The notes beneath the pieces are model-generated. The model had not been told where the DNA came from. It worked only from the letters and a program-made list of their open reading frames with translations, and made no database searches. Shown piece by piece: positions 8,678-17,955 of a stretch of DNA of 64,000 nt. The first letter of the stretch is position 1. Every line of letters begins with the position of its first letter. A program made the position numbers and the translations under genes. The DNA is taken from the NCBI GenBank assembly GCA_964387495.1, contig CAYLXB010000004.1:1-64000 (forward strand). The letters run 5' to 3'. This DNA is from DSXF01 sp964387495. Lineage in GTDB: Bacteria; Chloroflexota; Anaerolineae; Anaerolineales; Villigracilaceae.

Positions 8678-9985
8678 ATGACCCTTAGAGACCACCTTGC
8701 TACTTTAAGCGCCCGGAAAAAGCTTACCCGCATCCATGCCCCCATCTCGAAAACCTTCGAGATTGCGGCCGTGCTGAAGCAGATGGAACCACAGCCTGTG
8801 CTGTTCGAAAACGTGCGCGAGTCTGCCTTCCCGGTTGCCGGCAACCTCTTTTGTTCAAAGGCCGCCTTTGCTAACTATTTCGGCATCCCGGTTGCACAGA
8901 TCATCCCCTTCCTGACGGAGGGCATCCGGAACCGCAGGCCGCCAGAGGTCGTCACCAGCGCCCCCTGCCAGGAAGTCATCGAGTTGGAACCGGATCTGGA
9001 CAAGTTACCCATCCTCTTCCACTGCGACCAGGACGGCGGCAACTACATCAGTTCAGGCGTAGTGCTCGCCCGCCACCCGCTCTTCGGGCAGAACGCCGAT
9101 TTCCATCGCTGCATGCAGTTCTCCAAAACGGAGATGGCTGTGCGCGTGGTGCGCGGCCGCCACTTCGACCGTTTCCTGAATGACCTGAACCAGGTGGATG
9201 TCGCCATCTGCATCGGCAACGCCCCCAACATCCTGGCCGCCGCGGCCACTTCGGTCGACCTTGGGGTGGACGAACTGCACATTGCGAATGCCCTCCAGCT
9301 GTTTCAGGTGGTGCAGGCACAGACCAGCGACCTGCTCATCCCTGCTGAAACAGAGTTCGTCATCGAGGGCACCATTTATCTGCACCGGACCCATGCCGAA
9401 GGGCCTTTCGTGGACCTGACCGAGACCTACGATGTGATCCGCCAGGAGCCGGTGCTGGATGTCAAAGCCATCACCCACCGGCGGGATGCCGTCTGGCATG
9501 CCCTGCTGCCCGGCGCACTCGAGCACAAGCTCCTGATGGGCATGCCGCGTGAACCCACCATCTTTCGCAAGGTCAACGAGGTCGTGCGCTGCCTGGACGT
9601 GAACGTCAATCCTGGCGGCTGCTCCTGGCTGCATGCCATCGTCCAGATCGACAAGCAGGCCGAGGAGGATGGGAAAAAGGCCATCGAGGCCGCCTTTGCC
9701 GGGCACACTTCCTGCAAGCACGTCTACGTGGTCGACAAGGATATCGACATCTATAACCCGCTCGAGGTGGAATGGGCCATGGCCACCCGCTTCCAGGGCG
9801 ACCGTGACCTGGTAGTCCGGGGCCGCTCCCCCGGATCCAGCCTGGACCCCTCCGCCGATGCCGGTACCCACATCACTACCCGGCTCGGCTTCGACCTGAC
9901 TGCTCCGCTCGAGACCGCCGGCAAATCCTTCCATAAAGCCGTCTTCCCGCGGGTGGACTTGAAGAAGTTCGTAAATGGTTCGTGA
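8678..9985 (+). CDS. UbiD-family decarboxylase, probable anhydromevalonate phosphate decarboxylase
   Basis: A 435-residue UbiD-family protein, a prenylated-FMN-dependent (de)carboxylase. Start chosen at the ATG at 8678 because GGAAGG lies seven bases upstream; a TTG 15 nt earlier is in frame. Family segments include the prFMN-binding region around VARHPLFGQNADFHR and the MGMPREPTIF segment. The gene is followed with overlapping stop/start codons by both AcnX subunits and by UbiX, which makes prFMN. In archaea this combination converts mevalonate 5-phosphate via trans-anhydromevalonate 5-phosphate to isopentenyl phosphate. I therefore infer the decarboxylase of that route. A general aromatic-acid UbiD is the alternative. 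Confidence 0.8.
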   Translation: MTLRDHLATLSARKKLTRIHAPISKTFEIAAVLKQMEPQPVLFENVRESAFPVAGNLFCSKAAFANYFGIPVAQIIPFLTEGIRNRRPPEVVTSAPCQEVIELEPDLDKLPILFHCDQDGGNYISSGVVLARHPLFGQNADFHRCMQFSKTEMAVRVVRGRHFDRFLNDLNQVDVAICIGNAPNILAAAATSVDLGVDELHIANALQLFQVVQAQTSDLLIPAETEFVIEGTIYLHRTHAEGPFVDLTETYDVIRQEPVLDVKAITHRRDAVWHALLPGALEHKLLMGMPREPTIFRKVNEVVRCLDVNVNPGGCSWLHAIVQIDKQAEEDGKKAIEAAFAGHTSCKHVYVVDKDIDIYNPLEVEWAMATRFQGDRDLVVRGRSPGSSLDPSADAGTHITTRLGFDLTAPLETAGKSFHKAVFPRVDLKKFVNGS

Positions 9986-9996
9986 GATATAACCGC

Positions 9997-11199
9997 ATGG
10001 AACTTACCCGGGAAGAATGTCAGATGCTGGCCGGTGACCACGGCCGGGCAACCCAAAAAGCGATGGAGATCCTCGCTGCCCTCGGCACCATCTATGGTGC
10101 CGGGCGCATGCTGACGGTTGCCTCGGTGCAGATCGCGGGCGTCAGTTTCGATAACCTGGGCGAAGCCGGGCTGGATTTTCTCTCGGAGATGGCAGACGGC
10201 GGCGGGCGGGTGCGGGTGCTGACCACCCTCAACCCGGCCGGCATGGACATCGAGAACTGGCAGGCGCTGGGCATTCCTCCCGAGTTTGCCCGCGACCAGC
10301 AGCGAGTCATCGAAGCCTATGCCAGGATGGGGGTTGTGACCACCTGTTCCTGCACGCCTTATCTTTTCGGAAACCTGCCGCACTTTGGCGAGCACATCGC
10401 CTGGGCCGAAAGCAGCGCCGTCTGCTATGCCAACTCCGTCCTGGGCGCGCGTACCAACCGCGAGGGCGGCCCGAGTGCATTATCTGCCGCCCTGACCGGG
10501 CGTACGCCTGACTATGGCCTGCACCGGGATGAAAACCGCCGTCCCGGCCTGACAGTAAGAGTCGAAGCCGCCCTGCAGGGTACGCGTGATTTCGGCGCTC
10601 TGGGTATCGCGCTTGGCCGGGCAATCGAAGCCCGCAAAGTCAAGGCCATCCCCTATCTGCGCGGCATTGTATCTGCCACCCTGGAGGAACTTAAATCTTT
10701 CTGCGCCAGTGCCGCCACTTACGGCGGGCTGGCTCTCTTCCATATGGAAGGCATCACCCCGGAGAGCACCCTCCACCCGGTTCCGGATGACACTCTGCTC
10801 ATAAACCAGGCTGACCTGGATGAGGCCATCCATTCGCTGGAGTCTTCTCCCCCAGGCGGGGAGGTGGATTTTGTCAGCCTGGGCTGCCCGCATTTATCCC
10901 TGGCCGAGATACAGCATGTAGCCGAACTGCTGCGCGGGAAAAAGGTGTGTAAAACGTTCTGGATCACCACAGCGCGTCCCACCAAGCGCATTGCCGACCA
11001 GATGGGCTACACGGCCATTATCGAGGCCGCCGGGGCTGTCTTTGCCGTGGATACCTGCTGCGTGGTTGCTCCAATCAAGGGCCGTTTCAGGCTGCTTGCC
11101 ACCGACAGTGCCAAGGCCTGCTACTACGCCGCCGCCAAGAACGGTTCCTGCACCCGTTTTCTTCCCTTCGATGAAGTCGTTGCGGAGGCGCTGAAATGA
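9997..11199 (+). CDS. AcnX large subunit, probable phosphomevalonate dehydratase
   Basis: A 400-residue aconitase-X catalytic subunit (DUF521). Conserved blocks are GARTNREGGPSALSAALTGR, CSCTPYLFGN, SLGCPHLSLAEI and DTCCVVAPIKGR, whose cysteines are candidates for the iron-sulfur cluster ligands. Known AcnX functions are cis-3-hydroxy-L-proline dehydratase and, in archaea, phosphomevalonate dehydratase. The neighbouring UbiD and UbiX favour the latter. I chose the ATG at 9997 because it gives the usual N-terminus MELTREE; a GTG at 9982 overlapping the ubiD-like stop is an alternative start. It ends in an ATGA overlap with the small subunit. Confidence 0.85.
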   Translation: MELTREECQMLAGDHGRATQKAMEILAALGTIYGAGRMLTVASVQIAGVSFDNLGEAGLDFLSEMADGGGRVRVLTTLNPAGMDIENWQALGIPPEFARDQQRVIEAYARMGVVTTCSCTPYLFGNLPHFGEHIAWAESSAVCYANSVLGARTNREGGPSALSAALTGRTPDYGLHRDENRRPGLTVRVEAALQGTRDFGALGIALGRAIEARKVKAIPYLRGIVSATLEELKSFCASAATYGGLALFHMEGITPESTLHPVPDDTLLINQADLDEAIHSLESSPPGGEVDFVSLGCPHLSLAEIQHVAELLRGKKVCKTFWITTARPTKRIADQMGYTAIIEAAGAVFAVDTCCVVAPIKGRFRLLATDSAKACYYAAAKNGSCTRFLPFDEVVAEALK

Positions 11200-11585
11200 T
11201 CCTCACCGGCAGAAAGATTGCTGCCGGCCACGCCGCGGGGCTGGCACTGGTCACAACCATGGGTATTTCGTTTTTCGGCGGCGTCGACCCGCAGACGGGC
11301 TGCGTGGTCGAACGCGGCCATGAACTGGAAGGCCAATCCATCGCCGGGCAGGTGCTTGTCTTTCCAACCGGAAAAGGATCCACCGTGGGTTCGTATACCC
11401 TCTATCGTTTGAAAAAAGCCGGCCTAGCCCCTGCCGCCATTCTCAACGCCGAAGCCGAGACCATTACTGCTGTGGGCTGCATCATTTCCGATATCCCCTG
11501 CGTGGATCATGTTCCCCTCGAACGGCTTGCAACCGGAATGCGCCTGCGGGTGGATGGAGAAACGGGCACCGTGGAGGTCGAATGA
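11196..11585 (+). CDS. AcnX small subunit, probable phosphomevalonate dehydratase
   Basis: A 129-residue DUF126/aconitase-X swivel-domain subunit. The marker segment GKGSTVGSYTLYRLKKAG and the later SDIPCVDHV block match the family, and length is typical for the separate small subunit. Together with the preceding large subunit it would form the Fe-S dehydratase. The start overlaps the large-subunit stop (ATGA) and its own stop overlaps the ubiX start, so the four genes form one translationally coupled operon. Confidence 0.87.
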   Translation: MILTGRKIAAGHAAGLALVTTMGISFFGGVDPQTGCVVERGHELEGQSIAGQVLVFPTGKGSTVGSYTLYRLKKAGLAPAAILNAEAETITAVGCIISDIPCVDHVPLERLATGMRLRVDGETGTVEVE

Positions 11586-12172
11586 GCCAGGTGCCGCTGC
11601 GGGCCGTCCTGGCCATCACGGGAGCCAGCGGGGCGATCCTGGGCATCCGCACTCTGGAATTATTGAAGGAAGCGGGGGCTGAAACGCACTTGGTCATCAG
11701 CCAGGCTGCCCGCCAGACCATCGCCAGTGAGACGGATTGGAAGGTGCCGGAGGTCGAGGCGCTGGCTGCAGCCTGCTACGATCCGCAGGATATTGGGGCA
11801 CGGATTGCCTCAGGTTCTTTTGTCACGCTGGGCATGCTGGTCGTACCCTGTTCGATCAAGACCCTCTCGGGGATTGCGAATTCATACAGTGACAACCTGG
11901 TAGTGCGCGCAGCGGATGTCTGTTTGAAGGAAGGCCGGAAATTGATCCTGGCCGTGCGCGAGACCCCTTTGCATGCCGGGCACCTGCGCCTGATGCGCCT
12001 GGCTGCCCGCGCCGGCGTGGTCATCTTTCCACCGGTCCCATCGTTCTATGGGCGGCCCCGGACGGTGGATGAACTTGTGACGGACCTGGCCGGCCGCATC
12101 CTGCTGCGATTTGGTATCCAAAACCAGGCTTATCATGCCTGGGACGGCGGTGAAACCCCTGGCCCGGATTGA
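11582..12172 (+). CDS. ubiX: Flavin prenyltransferase UbiX
   Basis: A 196-residue UbiX/Pad1-type flavoprotein. It prenylates FMN with dimethylallyl phosphate to give the prFMN cofactor required by UbiD decarboxylases. Signature segments are AITGASGAILGIR at the N-terminus, PCSIKTLSGIANSYSDNL in the middle and the FPPVPSFYGRPRTVDEL block near the end. Its location as the last gene of an operon headed by a UbiD homologue makes cofactor supply to that enzyme the obvious role. The DMAP it consumes is itself an isoprenoid product. Confidence 0.95.
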   Translation: MSQVPLRAVLAITGASGAILGIRTLELLKEAGAETHLVISQAARQTIASETDWKVPEVEALAAACYDPQDIGARIASGSFVTLGMLVVPCSIKTLSGIANSYSDNLVVRAADVCLKEGRKLILAVRETPLHAGHLRLMRLAARAGVVIFPPVPSFYGRPRTVDELVTDLAGRILLRFGIQNQAYHAWDGGETPGPD

Positions 12173-12187
12173 ATTGCGGCTGATCCC

Positions 12188-13882
12188 CTACGGCAGGTAA
12201 TATTCGATGATGAGCTGCGGCCGGTATGCCATTTCGGCGTTGCCGCTGTAGAACCTCAGGTAATCTGCACCCAGATCATCATTGTCATCCTTGCTGAATC
12301 GCAGGCGGAACTGGGTCGGACCGGTTTTATTGATGTAAGCGAAAATGCCGCTTGTCCAGGTCCTGCTGTACCAACCGCCGAGCGGTGTCTTGGGAATGCT
12401 GCCAATGTTGTTCTTGGTGGCCATGGCCTGGAAATCCCTGGTTTGCAGGGTGCTGTCACCACCGAAGGAGCCATTGCGGATGTCCACAACCAAGGCGCCA
12501 TGCGTATCGAAGGGGTTGGTGCCGGTTATTCCCAGCAGCTTCAGCCTTAAAGTGATTTCTGTGATGACAGCCTCATCGGGCAGCCCGGCAGTGTTGAAGT
12601 TCAGCAGGGCGCGCAGTTGCCTGTCCTGTAAATTGTCGCCGATATATAGGGTAGTGTTGGTGGCATTCGCACTGCCGCCTATTTTGCTTTCCTCCGACGA
12701 TTCGAGCACCCAGCCATCATAAGCACCGCCGGAGCGGGAAGTGAGTTTATAGATCGTTGTGGTATTTAACAGGATCGAGATATTGTCACTTTCACGATTG
12801 GCCACGGCCAGGTCAACCTTGCCATCATTGTTGAGATCTGCCGCGGCGGCCCCATAAGGCTTATCTCCTACACCCTCATTGATCGCAGTTCCGAAGGTTC
12901 CATCCCCGTTTCCGAGCAGGAAGGATACATTATCACTCAGACCATTTTCCACGGCCAAGTCAAGTACACCATCCTGATTAAAATCTTGTGCGAGGATGAA
13001 ATTTGGTTCATTGCCTACTGCGTAGTTGACCGGGGAACTGAATGTCCCATCTCCATTACCAAGCAGGATCGAGGTGGTGTGATCGTAGCAATTCGTCGCG
13101 CCCAAGTCGGTTTTACCATTTCCGTCGAAATCCTCTGCGACGACCGCGGTAGGGTTATTCCTTACATCGTGCCGAACTTCTTTGTTGAAAGTGCCATCCC
13201 CATTTGCCAACAAGGTGGATACATTGTTGCCGAAATAATTAGCCGTGGCCAAGTCTGTGTGGTTGTCCCCATTGAAGTCACCCGTGGCCACCCGGAAGGG
13301 TCCGTTTCCTACAGAGTATTGCACACTCTTCTGGAAGGTTCCATCGCCATTGCCCATCAGTACGCCAAGTTGAAAGCCACCATAGTTGGCCACAACCAAG
13401 TCAATATGATCGTCGCTGTTGAAGTCTCCGCTGTCCATGCCCCTTGGACCAGCTCCGGTATGGTAACTCACTGCCGCCTGAAAGGTCCCATTCCCATTAC
13501 CCAGAAAAATTGAAACATTATGACTGTACCCATTGGTGACAGCCAGATCGGTTTTGTTATCTTCGTTGAAGTCCCCTGCCAAAATATCGCAAGGTGAATC
13601 AGCGGTGGGATAATTCACGGCAGCCTTGAAGGTTCCATCCCCTTCTCCCAGGAAAATTGAGATAGTGTCGCTTTCCCAGTTGGTTGCGGCCAGATCAATA
13701 TCACCATCCCCATCGAAGTCTTCTGCGAGGACTGAGATTGGACTATCGCCTGCCGCATAGTTCACTGCTGGTGCAAAGGATACATGCCCTGACGCCCATA
13801 CCGGCGTGGAATTGGCCTGCAGGCTGGCCAGTAACATGGCGCCTGCAAGGAGGAAGTATCGGGTATGCAATTTGGCTTTCAT
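12188..13882 (-). CDS. Secreted FG-GAP/VCBS repeat protein with C-terminal DNRLRE-like domain
   Basis: A 564-residue exported protein. An N-terminal signal peptide (about 1-30, ending PVWA) precedes seven tandem ~48-residue FG-GAP/VCBS repeats (about 33-375). Each contains a calcium-type loop such as DFDGDGDIDLA and the phrase LLGNGDGTF, so a seven-bladed beta-propeller is likely. The last ~170 residues resemble a DNRLRE-type carbohydrate-associated domain. The ATG at 13882 follows AAGGAGA; eight in-frame codons upstream lack such a site. Probably a surface or extracellular binding protein; the ligand is unknown. Confidence 0.85.
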   Translation of the reverse strand: MKAKLHTRYFLLAGAMLLASLQANSTPVWASGHVSFAPAVNYAAGDSPISVLAEDFDGDGDIDLAATNWESDTISIFLGEGDGTFKAAVNYPTADSPCDILAGDFNEDNKTDLAVTNGYSHNVSIFLGNGNGTFQAAVSYHTGAGPRGMDSGDFNSDDHIDLVVANYGGFQLGVLMGNGDGTFQKSVQYSVGNGPFRVATGDFNGDNHTDLATANYFGNNVSTLLANGDGTFNKEVRHDVRNNPTAVVAEDFDGNGKTDLGATNCYDHTTSILLGNGDGTFSSPVNYAVGNEPNFILAQDFNQDGVLDLAVENGLSDNVSFLLGNGDGTFGTAINEGVGDKPYGAAAADLNNDGKVDLAVANRESDNISILLNTTTIYKLTSRSGGAYDGWVLESSEESKIGGSANATNTTLYIGDNLQDRQLRALLNFNTAGLPDEAVITEITLRLKLLGITGTNPFDTHGALVVDIRNGSFGGDSTLQTRDFQAMATKNNIGSIPKTPLGGWYSRTWTSGIFAYINKTGPTQFRLRFSKDDNDDLGADYLRFYSGNAEMAYRPQLIIEYYLP

Positions 13883-14104
13883 GGTTTTCTCCTTGTTTGT
13901 TGTCACGATCCAGTGGTGGTCTCCCCATCATCTGTCCAAAACAAAGCTAAGGTAAGAGTACATCGTTTTGCTGAAAATTTCAATGGGGAATTTTGCTTTG
14001 CTATCAAAATGCTATCCGTCCGCTATCAATACCTGATGAAAGCGAGCTCCTGCCACCCGTTTGCAATAAAATGAATTTGTGACTTTCGATCTGAGGAGGC
14101 CGAG

Positions 14105-15583
14105 ATGAATATTCTTTTGCTTTACCCCGAATTCCCCGACACTTTTTGGAGTTTCAAGCATGCTCTCAAATTCATCCGCAAACATGCCTCCAATCCTCCG
14201 CTTGGCCTGCTGACCGTGGCTGCCATGCTTCCTTCTGCCTGGGAAAAGCGCCTCGTGGACTTGAACGTGCGCCCCTTGCGGGATGCCGACCTGGTCTGGG
14301 CCGACTTTGCATTCATCAGTGCCATGACCGTCCAGCGTGATTCCACCCACCAGGTGATCACCCGCTGCAAGGCGGCTGGCCTGAAGATTGTTGCCGGCGG
14401 ACCGCTCTTCACAGCCGAACCGGATCAATTTCCAGATGTGGACCATCTGGTGTTGAACGAGGCTGAAGCCACGCTCCCCTTGTTTCTGCAGGATTTGGAG
14501 GCAGACTGTGCGCAACGCCTTTATACCTCCACGGAATTCCCGGATATCCAGCAAACCCCCGCCCCGCTTTGGGAACTGGCCGACCTCCAGCGTTATGCCA
14601 CTATGCCCATTCAATACTCGCGCGGTTGCCCTTTCGACTGTGAGTTTTGCAACATAACAACTTTGTTCGGCCATCGCCCGCGCGTGAAGACCACGCAGCA
14701 GATCATCACGGAACTGGATGGTTTGTACCGTCTCGGATGGCGGGAGAGTGTCTTTTTTGTGGATGACAACCTAATGGGCAACAGGAAGCTCCTCAAGACC
14801 GAATTGCTTCCCGGCTTGATCGAGTGGCGTAAAGGCAAGACTGGCATGCCGTTCAACACCGAGATTTCCATTAACCTGGCTGATGATGAAGAACTACTGG
14901 ATTTGATGTTCCAGGCCGGCTTTGATATGGTGTTCATCGGTGTCGAGACCCCGTCTGATGAAAGCCTGGCCGAATGCAACAAAAAGCAGAATCTTGGCCG
15001 TGACCTGGTGTCCGATATCAAACGTATCCAGCATGCTGGTTTGCAGGTGCAGGGCGGTTTTATTCTTGGCTTTGACAGTGATACGCCTTCAATTTTCAAG
15101 CGGCAGATCGAATTCATCCAGAAGAGTGGCATCGTGACGGCCATGGTTGGGTTGCTGCAGGCGCCGGTTGGCACCCGGCTCTACCAGCGAATGCAGCGCG
15201 AAGGCCGCCTGACAGGCGCTTTTTCGGGGGATAATGTGGATGGGGAAACCAACATCATCCCGCGCATGAATCTCGATGTGCTTAAGAATGGGTACCGGGC
15301 TGTGGTGAATACGCTTTATCTGCCCAAGAATTATTATGACCGCGTCAAGACCTTTCTTAAGGAGTATAAAGCTCCCAGGGTTACCATTCCCCTCAGCGGG
15401 GAATATATTCGGGCCTTTTTCCGCTCCATCCTGCATTTGGGTATCCTGGATAAAGGACGTCGTTACTACTGGCAACTCTTTTTCTGGACACTGTTCCGCC
15501 GGCCGCGATTCTTCCCCCAGGCCATCACCTTTGCCATTTACGGCTACCATTTCCGGCAGGTGTGTGACCAGCACATTGCGTAG
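14105..15583 (+). CDS. B12-binding radical SAM protein
   Basis: A 492-residue enzyme. The N-terminal ~140 residues form a cobalamin-binding-like Rossmann domain (MNILLLYPEFPDTFW start; NPPLGLLTVAAML). A radical SAM domain follows with the CX3CX2C cluster motif in RGCPFDCEFCNI near residue 182. The C-terminal part resembles DUF4070. Relatives methylate or rearrange unactivated carbons, for example in hopanoid modification, but the substrate is not readable. A GAGGAGG-like site precedes the ATG at 14105. It is convergent with degV, whose stop directly abuts this one. Confidence 0.87.
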   Translation: MNILLLYPEFPDTFWSFKHALKFIRKHASNPPLGLLTVAAMLPSAWEKRLVDLNVRPLRDADLVWADFAFISAMTVQRDSTHQVITRCKAAGLKIVAGGPLFTAEPDQFPDVDHLVLNEAEATLPLFLQDLEADCAQRLYTSTEFPDIQQTPAPLWELADLQRYATMPIQYSRGCPFDCEFCNITTLFGHRPRVKTTQQIITELDGLYRLGWRESVFFVDDNLMGNRKLLKTELLPGLIEWRKGKTGMPFNTEISINLADDEELLDLMFQAGFDMVFIGVETPSDESLAECNKKQNLGRDLVSDIKRIQHAGLQVQGGFILGFDSDTPSIFKRQIEFIQKSGIVTAMVGLLQAPVGTRLYQRMQREGRLTGAFSGDNVDGETNIIPRMNLDVLKNGYRAVVNTLYLPKNYYDRVKTFLKEYKAPRVTIPLSGEYIRAFFRSILHLGILDKGRRYYWQLFFWTLFRRPRFFPQAITFAIYGYHFRQVCDQHIA

Positions 15584-16441
15584 TTACTCAGTATAACCGC
15601 AGAGGGCCAGTGCGCGCGGCCCGGTGTTGATACCCAGCACAGGGCCTGTGATGTTGATCAGTAATTCGACAGGAGGATACTCCTGCTGGATGCGGTCGGC
15701 TAATGCCTGCGCCTCTTCCGGCGCCCCGCCGTGCAGCACGGCAATGTGCATAAGCCTGCTGGTATCGAGTCTTTCGAAAAACTGCTCCAGTAGCATTTCA
15801 ATGGATTTTTTGCGTGTGCGCGCCCGTCCACAGGGTTCCACCAGCCCGGTCTGGTGATTGATCGCGACCAGCGGTTTTAGATCGAGCAGGCTGCCCAGGA
15901 AGTTGGTCGCGCTCCCGATGCGCCCGCCGCGGTACAGATATTCCAGCGTGTCCAGGCACACAATTTGGACCAGGGTCTGGCGCACCTTTTCAGCCGCGGC
16001 GACCATCTCTTTTACCGCCGCTCCGGCTTCCCGGGCGCGGGCCATGGCCAGCACCTGCCATCCCAGGGTCATTGTGGGGCCTTTCGAGTCGACCACATGC
16101 ACCGGCACTTCCATCCTGTCTCCCACCTGCTTTGCCAGCTGGTAGGTGCCGCTCATTGCGCTGCTGACCGTAGCGATCACGATCTCGCGTGCACCTTTCG
16201 AGACTGCTTCCCTGTAGATATTTACAAAATCCGTGGGGCTGGGCAGGGTGGTGCTTGGGCGCTGTTTGTCGGTCTCGAGCCGTTGGTAGAAAGCTTCTGG
16301 CGTGATGTCCACCCGGTCGCGCAGGCTCTCATTACCCCATACGACAATCTCCGGGATGACAAGGATGTCATATTGTTTAAGCAGGGTTTCAGGGATATCG
16401 CAGGTGCTGTCTGTGATCAATGCTGTCTTGTATTTACTCAT
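15584..16441 (-). CDS. DegV family fatty-acid-binding protein
   Basis: A 285-residue DegV-family protein. It shows the N-terminal ITDSTCDIP motif, the RPSTTLPSPTDF segment and the glycine-rich TGPVLGINTGPRAL segment near the C-terminus that contact a bound fatty acid. Bacterial members (FakB) present fatty acids to the kinase FakA; no fakA lies nearby. Start supported by AGAGGAC upstream. Confidence 0.92.
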   Translation of the reverse strand: MSKYKTALITDSTCDIPETLLKQYDILVIPEIVVWGNESLRDRVDITPEAFYQRLETDKQRPSTTLPSPTDFVNIYREAVSKGAREIVIATVSSAMSGTYQLAKQVGDRMEVPVHVVDSKGPTMTLGWQVLAMARAREAGAAVKEMVAAAEKVRQTLVQIVCLDTLEYLYRGGRIGSATNFLGSLLDLKPLVAINHQTGLVEPCGRARTRKKSIEMLLEQFFERLDTSRLMHIAVLHGGAPEEAQALADRIQQEYPPVELLINITGPVLGINTGPRALALCGYTE

Positions 16442-16528
16442 AAAGTCCTCTTTGGTTCGATTTTACCATCACTGTGGGAAGCGCTGATATTGTCCTTCCA
16501 TGGCGCGGTCCTTGCCCTTTTTAGGGTC

Positions 16529-17356
16529 TCACTGCACCGGGATTGAAAATTTGAGGTTTCCTTCTGCCGTGTTACCAGCATGGATTTCCAACTCCAGTGC
16601 CGCGGCCATGCGTTTACCGGAGCGTGGCAGCCACGTCTGGTAGACATAGTCACGCGTCAGCGGCAGAGATATGCGCCCTCCAATGTGGAGGAATTCTGAA
16701 AACTTTCCTGCAGGTAGTTCCCGCCTCACCAATATCTGCGGCAGTATCTCTCCTTCCTTGATCGCAACACCGGCAAAGTAAAAGGTGCCGTTGCTCTGCC
16801 AGTCTTCAGGGTAGGTGGTTACACCATAACGTTCTTTGCCTGTCTCGATCTCGTTTGCCAATGCCGACCACAGACCCTGGATGTTGGCAGAGTCGCCATG
16901 AACACGCGTCATCAACCCGGCCAGTTGCAGGGGAGAATGTTCTACCAAAACTGGCTGCAGGAGGTTGCAGTGCTGGATGTGCTCCAGGTGTGCCAGGCTG
17001 CGCGGCACCAGCAGGTAACGCAGGTCGATTCTGCCTTGCGCACGCACCTGACTTGGCTGCATACCGAACATGCGTTTGAAAGCGCGGGCGAAGGTTTCAG
17101 CGTTGTGGAAACCGGCATCCATGCTGATATCGATCACGCGCCGTTTGCTGTTGACCAGTTGGCGGGCTGCCTCCGAAAGCCGCCGCCGGGTGATGTAATC
17201 GTAAGGTGTATGGTGGACAAGCCGGTTGAAAGTGCGCACAAAGTGGAAGAGTGAGTAACCACTGGCCGCGGCCATATTCTCCACCATGGCTTCCTCGAAC
17301 AGGTGGCTTTCAAGGTAATCCAAAGCCCGCAAAATGGCAGCCGCTTGCTCGTCCAT
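16529..17356 (-). CDS. AraC-family regulator with GyrI-like effector domain
   Basis: A 275-residue regulator. Residues about 5-105 contain two helix-turn-helix motifs of the AraC/XylS type (MVENMAAASGYSLFHFVRTF; VIDISMDAGFHNAETFARAF). Residues about 120-275 form a GyrI-like small-molecule-binding domain, as in Rob and SoxS-related multidrug sensors. Only 11 nt separate it from the upstream gene, which encodes a stand-alone protein of the same effector-binding type, so the pair is probably one transcriptional unit responding to an amphipathic ligand. Confidence 0.88.
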   Translation of the reverse strand: MDEQAAAILRALDYLESHLFEEAMVENMAAASGYSLFHFVRTFNRLVHHTPYDYITRRRLSEAARQLVNSKRRVIDISMDAGFHNAETFARAFKRMFGMQPSQVRAQGRIDLRYLLVPRSLAHLEHIQHCNLLQPVLVEHSPLQLAGLMTRVHGDSANIQGLWSALANEIETGKERYGVTTYPEDWQSNGTFYFAGVAIKEGEILPQILVRRELPAGKFSEFLHIGGRISLPLTRDYVYQTWLPRSGKRMAAALELEIHAGNTAEGNLKFSIPVQ

Positions 17357-17367
17357 GTGGAACTGGT

Positions 17368-17877
17368 TCAGATTGCCGGCTTGACCGGAATGTAGATGTC
17401 CAGTTCAGAGTCTGCAATCTGGTCCATGCCTTTAAATCGCCGGTCATATCGTTCGATGATAAATGGATGGCTGCGTACATAGCCCTTCTGTGTCAAGGTA
17501 GTTTCCAGGTCCTTGTACCAGTCCGACGTGATTTGTTCCCCCATTAATGTGAAAACCGCATATTGCGTGGCCGGCAGGGCTTTGACCAGTAAATCCACAG
17601 GTACGTTCCATGGATCGCGGGTGGCCAGTCCGGTAAAGACCTCGAAAAAACCCTTGGTGGGTGTCTCGGGATTATAAATATGGACCTCATACAGTTCATC
17701 TCCGTCCAGCAGCGTTTGCAGCGTTGGGCGGTTCTCCTCCAGGTAGTTCATGAAGCGCTTCCAGACTCGTCCGATCTCGTTCTCCACGGTCCAGTCGCCG
17801 CTCAGCTGGAATGGGTCGCCGTAGAAACTCACCCCCATCAGCATGATGGCATCTTTTTGAATGAAAGTTGGTTCCAT
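17368..17877 (-). CDS. GyrI-like small-molecule-binding protein
   Basis: A 169-residue soluble protein without a DNA-binding domain. It contains the GyrI-like/AraC effector-binding fold pattern: an early MGVSFYGDPF strand, EVFTGLATRDPWNVP in the middle, and a C-terminal strand SELDIYIPVKPA typical of the family. Such proteins bind or hydrolyse hydrophobic compounds. It sits directly upstream of an AraC regulator carrying the same domain type. The ATG follows AGGAG. Ligand unknown. Confidence 0.8.
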   Translation of the reverse strand: MEPTFIQKDAIMLMGVSFYGDPFQLSGDWTVENEIGRVWKRFMNYLEENRPTLQTLLDGDELYEVHIYNPETPTKGFFEVFTGLATRDPWNVPVDLLVKALPATQYAVFTLMGEQITSDWYKDLETTLTQKGYVRSHPFIIERYDRRFKGMDQIADSELDIYIPVKPAI

Positions 17878-17955
17878 GAAAACTCCTGTTGGCTGAATAA
17901 GCCCATTATAAACCTTGCCCCTCCTTCAAGGGAACAGGAGGGGCAAGGCAGGAAA

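Noticed and set aside
9053..9934. A 293-codon minus-strand frame opposite the UbiD gene.
   Set aside because: Shadow of a conserved enzyme; no recognisable protein features.
12188..13882. Regularly spaced repeats about 145 nt apart that could suggest a repeat array.
   Set aside because: They are the codons of seven FG-GAP protein repeats, not CRISPR units.
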